A stretch of DNA of 8,365 nt from an uncultured delta proteobacterium (lineage in GTDB: Bacteria; Myxococcota_A; Polyangia; Polyangiales; Polyangiaceae): contig CAIOHM010000413.1 of NCBI GenBank assembly GCA_903858055.1, positions 1-8,365 on the forward strand, read 5' to 3'. A program made the position numbers and the translations under genes. The notes under the pieces are model-generated. The model was not told where the DNA came from. It worked only from the letters and a program-made list of their open reading frames with translations, and did not search any database. The stretch's first letter is position 1; every line of letters starts with the position of its first letter. Shown here piece after piece: positions 5,470-8,365 of the stretch.

Positions 5470-7620
5470 GTGGCCACGGGACGCACCGCACAGGAGCCTT
5501 CGAGTGCCGCGCGCGTCCGCGCGAAGCTCGCTGCGCTGGCGATGCTCGCGCTGTTCGTTCTCGGCTGCGGCTCGCACCGCGAGGGTTCCTCCGTCCGTCG
5601 TGCCGTCGGCGGCGTGTTCGACGCGAGCGGCTGGAGCCCCGTGCGTGACGGAGCGTTGCCGCTGAGCGGCGAGTGGGTGGCCCTCTGGGGCGTGCAACCG
5701 GACGCGGCCGGCGTCGTCGACGCTGCGGCACCGCGGACGACGTTTCGCATGCCCGAGCGCGTGGAAGACCAAGCGCCTCCCGGGCAGTGGTCGAAGGGCC
5801 AGGGGCTCGTCTCGTTTCGGCTCGAACTCCGCGGGCTGCCGCTCGAGCAGGACCTGGCGATCCACGTGCCGACCCTCTGGTCGAGCGCGCTTCGGTGCCG
5901 CTCTTCGTCCGGCGCCGAGACGGCGATCGCGTCGTCGCCGAACGGGGACGTGCGAGGGGTCTCGAGCCTCGCGCCCTACGCGCTCGTGCTCCCGCGCGCG
6001 ACGGACCTGACGTGCGTGCTCGCGTACGCGGTGCCGCCGCCCGTGGAGGAGTGGCGGTCGTTCTTTTCGGAGGCGCCGGAGCTCGAGGCGGCGCACGTCG
6101 CGCTGCGACGGGTCTCGGATCACCGTTCGTTCTACGTGGCCCTGTGCGCGTTCATGGTGACGCTCGCGAGCTACCTCTTCGTGCAGTGGCAGGCGCGCCG
6201 TCGCGACAAGGCCCCGCTCTTCGTTGCCATCATGTTCGTGGTGATCGCGGTGTGGCTCGCGGGGTATGGAGCGGCGTTCGAAGACCTCGCGTGGCCTTCG
6301 TTCCTCCTTCGTCGTCGCCTCGAGTACGCCGCCGTGTCGGCCATGGGAGGCACGGCGCTCTGGGCGACGGTGCTCATGCTCGAGAGGCCGCACACGTGGC
6401 TCGCGCGCGGCTTGGTTGCGGTCGCGCTCGTGGCGTCGCTCGTGTCGCTCCTCCTGCCGACGAGGCTCATCGCCTGGGCGCTCTTCGCCGTGGCACAACC
6501 CGTGGCCGCACTCTGCATCGTGCTGATGGTCGCGTACACGGTGCGTGCGTTCGTGGATTCCCCCGCGTCCCCTCACGTGCGGGTCTTGGCCGCGGGCATC
6601 GTGCTCCCCGCGGTCCTCGGCTTCGTCGACGTGCTCCTCTCGCGCTTTGCGGACATGCGCCTTGGCCTGGTCTCCTACGGTCTCGTGCTCCTCGGCTTCA
6701 CGATCGCGCTCACTCTCGCCCGCGTGAACGCCTCGGCGCACGAGGCTGCCGAGAACTTCGCGGATCGCTCCGCCCGCTTCGTGCCGCAGGAGTTCTTGCA
6801 CACGCTCGGCCACGCGGATCTCACGACGGTGCAACTCGGCGACGCGCGCGAGCGCACGCTCACGGTGCTCTTCGCGGATCTTCGCCGCTTCACGGCCCTC
6901 AGCGAACACCTGAGCCCCCCGGAGACGTTTGCATTCCTCAACGAGTGCTTCGCGCGCCTCGGGCCGGCGATCCGCGAGCACGGCGGCTTCGTCGACAAAT
7001 ACATCGGCGACGCGATCATGGCGCTCTTCCCGGACGACCCCGCGCAGGCGGTCCGCGCGGCCCTCGCGATGCAGAAGCAAATCGTCGAAGTCCCCGCTCC
7101 ACGAGGCAGCGGCGAGCGCGTCGGGCTAGGCGTCGGTGTGCACGTCGGCAGCGTCATGATGGGCACCATCGGCGAGGAGCGCCGCTTCGAGGCGACGGTC
7201 ATCAGCGACGCGGTCAACCTCTCCGCGCGCCTCGAGGCCCTCACGAAGCAACTCGGTTGCAGCCTCCTCGTCTCGGGTGCGATCGCGCACGAGCTGCCCG
7301 ACGACCTCGTGCCGCACATCCGCGAGCTCGGTCGCTTCGCGGTGAAGGGGAAGAGCGAGCCGGTCACCGTGGTCGAGGTCTTCGCGCTCGACCCGGTGGA
7401 GGTCCGCCGCCACAAGTACGACACGAAGGTGCGCTTCAACCGCGCGGTCGAGAGCTTCATGCGGGGCGACTTCGAAGCGGCTTCTCATGCCTTCGGCGAC
7501 CTCGTGGACCGCTGCCCCGAAGATGGGCCGGCGCACTGGTGGTTCCTGCGGTCGATCAAGGAACAGAGCGGTGACGCCCCCGCGAGCGTGCGCCGCTTCG
7601 TGCAGCTCGACGAAAAGTGA
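5470..7620 (+). CDS. Lipobox-bearing 7TM receptor class III adenylate cyclase
   Basis: A 716-residue membrane receptor in which the sensor is joined directly to the cyclase. The N-terminus has a long n-region and a lipobox FVLGC with Cys33, odd for a multi-spanning protein. A periplasmic domain (about 34-210), jelly-roll or DISMED1-like (LSGEWVALWG at 65-74), contains C143 and C182, a possible disulfide. Seven helices of 7TMR-DISM type lie at about 219-417. A linker with RFVPQEFL (436-443) leads into the cyclase (about 450-640). It keeps metal-binding D470 and D514, purine-selecting K510 and T576, N583 and R587, so an active adenylate cyclase of class IIIb is predicted. The tail 641-716 is TPR-like and ends RRFVQLDEK, like the tail of the kinase-cyclase. 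The start is GTG. M25 is too close to the lipobox to be the start, and no Shine-Dalgarno is visible. The gene is divergent from sirC; the ligand is unknown. Confidence 0.92.
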   Translation: MATGRTAQEPSSAARVRAKLAALAMLALFVLGCGSHREGSSVRRAVGGVFDASGWSPVRDGALPLSGEWVALWGVQPDAAGVVDAAAPRTTFRMPERVEDQAPPGQWSKGQGLVSFRLELRGLPLEQDLAIHVPTLWSSALRCRSSSGAETAIASSPNGDVRGVSSLAPYALVLPRATDLTCVLAYAVPPPVEEWRSFFSEAPELEAAHVALRRVSDHRSFYVALCAFMVTLASYLFVQWQARRRDKAPLFVAIMFVVIAVWLAGYGAAFEDLAWPSFLLRRRLEYAAVSAMGGTALWATVLMLERPHTWLARGLVAVALVASLVSLLLPTRLIAWALFAVAQPVAALCIVLMVAYTVRAFVDSPASPHVRVLAAGIVLPAVLGFVDVLLSRFADMRLGLVSYGLVLLGFTIALTLARVNASAHEAAENFADRSARFVPQEFLHTLGHADLTTVQLGDARERTLTVLFADLRRFTALSEHLSPPETFAFLNECFARLGPAIREHGGFVDKYIGDAIMALFPDDPAQAVRAALAMQKQIVEVPAPRGSGERVGLGVGVHVGSVMMGTIGEERRFEATVISDAVNLSARLEALTKQLGCSLLVSGAIAHELPDDLVPHIRELGRFAVKGKSEPVTVVEVFALDPVEVRRHKYDTKVRFNRAVESFMRGDFEAASHAFGDLVDRCPEDGPAHWWFLRSIKEQSGDAPASVRRFVQLDEK

Positions 7621-7623
7621 CGG

Positions 7624-7671
7624 TCGCCCCCGCCCGCGCAGGGTGCCGTGTGGGCGATTCTCCGGCTTTTT
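7624..7671 (+). terminator. Possible intrinsic terminator after the second cyclase gene
   Basis: TCGCCC (7624-7629) pairs with GGGCGA (7652-7657), enclosing an inner hairpin 7631-7635 with 7641-7645. A T5 run follows at 7667-7671, about 9 bases after the stem. This distance is longer than in a standard terminator, so the call is tentative. It starts 3 bases after the cyclase stop codon. Confidence 0.35.
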
Positions 7672-7684
7672 CCTCACGTTCGCG

Positions 7685-7712
7685 TTGACTTTCGCTGCCG
7701 TTGGGCTAAGCC
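7685..7712 (+). promoter_or_regulatory. Candidate rpsB promoter (TTGACT, 16 bp, TAAGCC)
   Basis: TTGACT at 7685-7690 is a near-perfect -35 box; the -10 candidate TAAGCC at 7707-7712 is poor. The spacer is 16 bp. The -10 lies inside a perfect odd palindrome GGGCTAAGCCC (7703-7713). Transcription from here would give a leader of about 130 bases before rpsB, a reasonable length for a regulated ribosomal protein leader. The gap 7621-7851 holds no gene. Confidence 0.4.
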
Positions 7713-7770
7713 CCCGCCTCCCTGGGCTTTTCCAGGAATTCCACACGCTTTCCACGCGCAAACGCCCCAC

Positions 7771-7830
7771 GTGGTCCTGCGGCTCTCGAGCCTCGGGTCG
7801 TCGGGCGGGGGAAAGCGGAGGCTCAACCAC
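7771..7830 (+). promoter_or_regulatory. Predicted two-helix leader structure upstream of rpsB
   Basis: GTGGT (7771-7775) pairs with ACCAC (7826-7830), and inside it GAGCCTC (7788-7794) pairs with GAGGCTC (7818-7824). The 5' side has a 12-base internal loop (7776-7787). The structure ends 7 bases before the Shine-Dalgarno. rpsB is autoregulated by S2 through its 5' leader in E. coli, so a similar role is plausible here. The pairing is seen by eye only; an alternative small hairpin 7781-7784 with 7789-7792 competes with it. Confidence 0.35.
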
Positions 7831-7837
7831 CCATCCG

Positions 7838-7845
7838 AAAGGAAG
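7838..7845 (+). promoter_or_regulatory. Shine-Dalgarno of rpsB
   Basis: AAAGGAAG lies 6 bases before the ATG at 7852 and fixes that start. It is the clearest start signal on the + strand in this window. Confidence 0.7.
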
Positions 7846-7851
7846 CGCACC

Positions 7852-8365
7852 ATGTCCGAAGTCACCACTGCAGCCGCCCCTGCCGCTCCCGCGGCGCCCG
7901 CCCGCCAGGCCCTCCCGCTCTCGCTCAAGGCGCTCCTCGACGCCGGCGTTCACTTTGGTCACCAGACCAAGCGCTGGAACCCGAAGATGCGCCCGTACAT
8001 CTACGGCGCGCGCGGCGGCGTTCACATCGTCGACCTCGACAAGACCGCGCGCCTCTTCGCGCGTGCGTTCCGCTTCGTCGAAGAGACCAGCGCCCGCGGC
8101 GGCAACATCCTCTTCGTCGGCACGAAGCGCCAGGCGGCGGACATCATCCAGGAAGAGTCCATCCGTTCGGGCGCGTCGTTCGTCGTGAACCGCTGGCTCG
8201 GTGGCACGCTCACCAACTTCCGCACGATCAAGCAAGGCCTCGAGCGCCTCGCGACCCTCGAGCGCATGAAGGAAGACGGCACCTACGAGCAGTTCCGCAA
8301 GAAGGAAGTCTCGCGCATGGAGAAGGAGCGCGAGCGCCTCGAGAAGTACCTCGGCGGCCTCAAGG
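7852..8365 (+). CDS. rpsB: 30S ribosomal protein S2, N-terminal part (runs off window)
   Basis: S2 of the small ribosomal subunit binds near the 16S rRNA head-platform junction and is needed to recruit S1. The first 171 codons are present; the reading frame is open at the right edge, so the gene continues beyond the window. Diagnostic stretches are LLDAGVHFGHQTKRWNPKM (28-46), ARGGVHIVDLDK (53-64), ILFVGTKRQA (86-95) and NRWLGGTLTNF (113-123), followed by the charged coiled-coil segment with KKEVSRMEKER (150-160). Compared with E. coli S2, the N-terminus has an extra Ala/Pro-rich arm (about residues 5-18). Start is ATG with AAAGGAAG just upstream. In many bacteria rpsB is followed by tsf; that would lie outside the window. 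It probably has its own promoter, since a possible terminator and 231 bp separate it from the cyclase gene. Confidence 0.98.
   Translation, partial: MSEVTTAAAPAAPAAPARQALPLSLKALLDAGVHFGHQTKRWNPKMRPYIYGARGGVHIVDLDKTARLFARAFRFVEETSARGGNILFVGTKRQAADIIQEESIRSGASFVVNRWLGGTLTNFRTIKQGLERLATLERMKEDGTYEQFRKKEVSRMEKERERLEKYLGGLK

Noticed and set aside
6886..6888. Arg473 in DLRRFT of the second cyclase, in place of the usual Gly
   Set aside because: The position is not catalytic and varies in class III cyclases. All metal, purine and transition-state residues are intact, so I do not call it inactive.
5371..7080. Open frame of 569 codons on the - strand, opposite the second cyclase
   Set aside because: Same artefact: highly charged, His/Arg/Glu-rich, no domain, and it overlaps both sirC and the cyclase gene.
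5673..7574. Open frame of 633 codons on the + strand, shifted within the second cyclase
   Set aside because: Arg/Gly/Ala-rich out-of-frame shadow. The 5470 frame carries the lipobox, helices and catalytic residues.
7735..7774. Palindromes GGAATTCC and CCACGTGG in the rpsB leader
   Set aside because: Eight-base palindromes occur by chance at this length and no pattern links them to a known factor.

Overview
This window is GC-rich, codes almost throughout on one strand or the other, and looks like chromosome from a Myxococcota bacterium, probably the Polyangia/Polyangiales group. The basis is the GC-saturated third codon positions, the Ala/Arg-rich proteins, the large 7TM receptor-cyclases and the form of ribosomal protein S2. 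The taxonomic call is inference; no marker was searched.

Layout from left to right. (1) A perfect 2 x 26-bp tandem repeat lies just upstream of a gene for an uncharacterised outer-membrane-type lipoprotein with a His/Asp cluster directly after the lipidated cysteine (73-1299, +). (2) Converging on it is a 1137-residue receptor (1333-4746, -). It carries, in order, a secretion signal, a periplasmic DISMED2-like sensor domain, a seven-helix 7TMR-DISM membrane region, a histidine kinase, a Pro/Ala linker, a receiver domain, a class III nucleotide cyclase and a short helical tail. (3) Upstream of it on the same strand, 79 bp away, is a precorrin-2 dehydrogenase of the CysG N-terminal/SirC/Met8 type (4826-5395, -), used in sirohaem synthesis. 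(4) Divergent from that gene is a second receptor-cyclase (5470-7620, +): lipobox, a different periplasmic domain, seven helices, then directly the same cyclase domain and tail, without kinase or receiver. (5) After a 231-bp gap holding a possible terminator, promoter and structured leader, rpsB (ribosomal protein S2) starts at 7852 and runs off the window.

How the genes fit together. The two cyclases look like paralogues with swapped input sides. One is wired through a phosphorelay (H439 to D785). The other seems to couple its membrane receptor directly to the catalytic domain. Both keep all six catalytic positions of a class III cyclase, with the Lys/Thr purine-selecting pair expected of a class IIIb adenylate cyclase, so both should make cAMP. 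They also share a tail that is conserved up to the stop codon. Bracketing the sirohaem gene suggests, but does not prove, a link between cAMP signalling and sirohaem or sulfite/nitrite metabolism. rpsB and the lipoprotein are probably unrelated neighbours. No transposase, tRNA, rRNA or CRISPR array was seen, and no gap between genes exceeds 300 bases.
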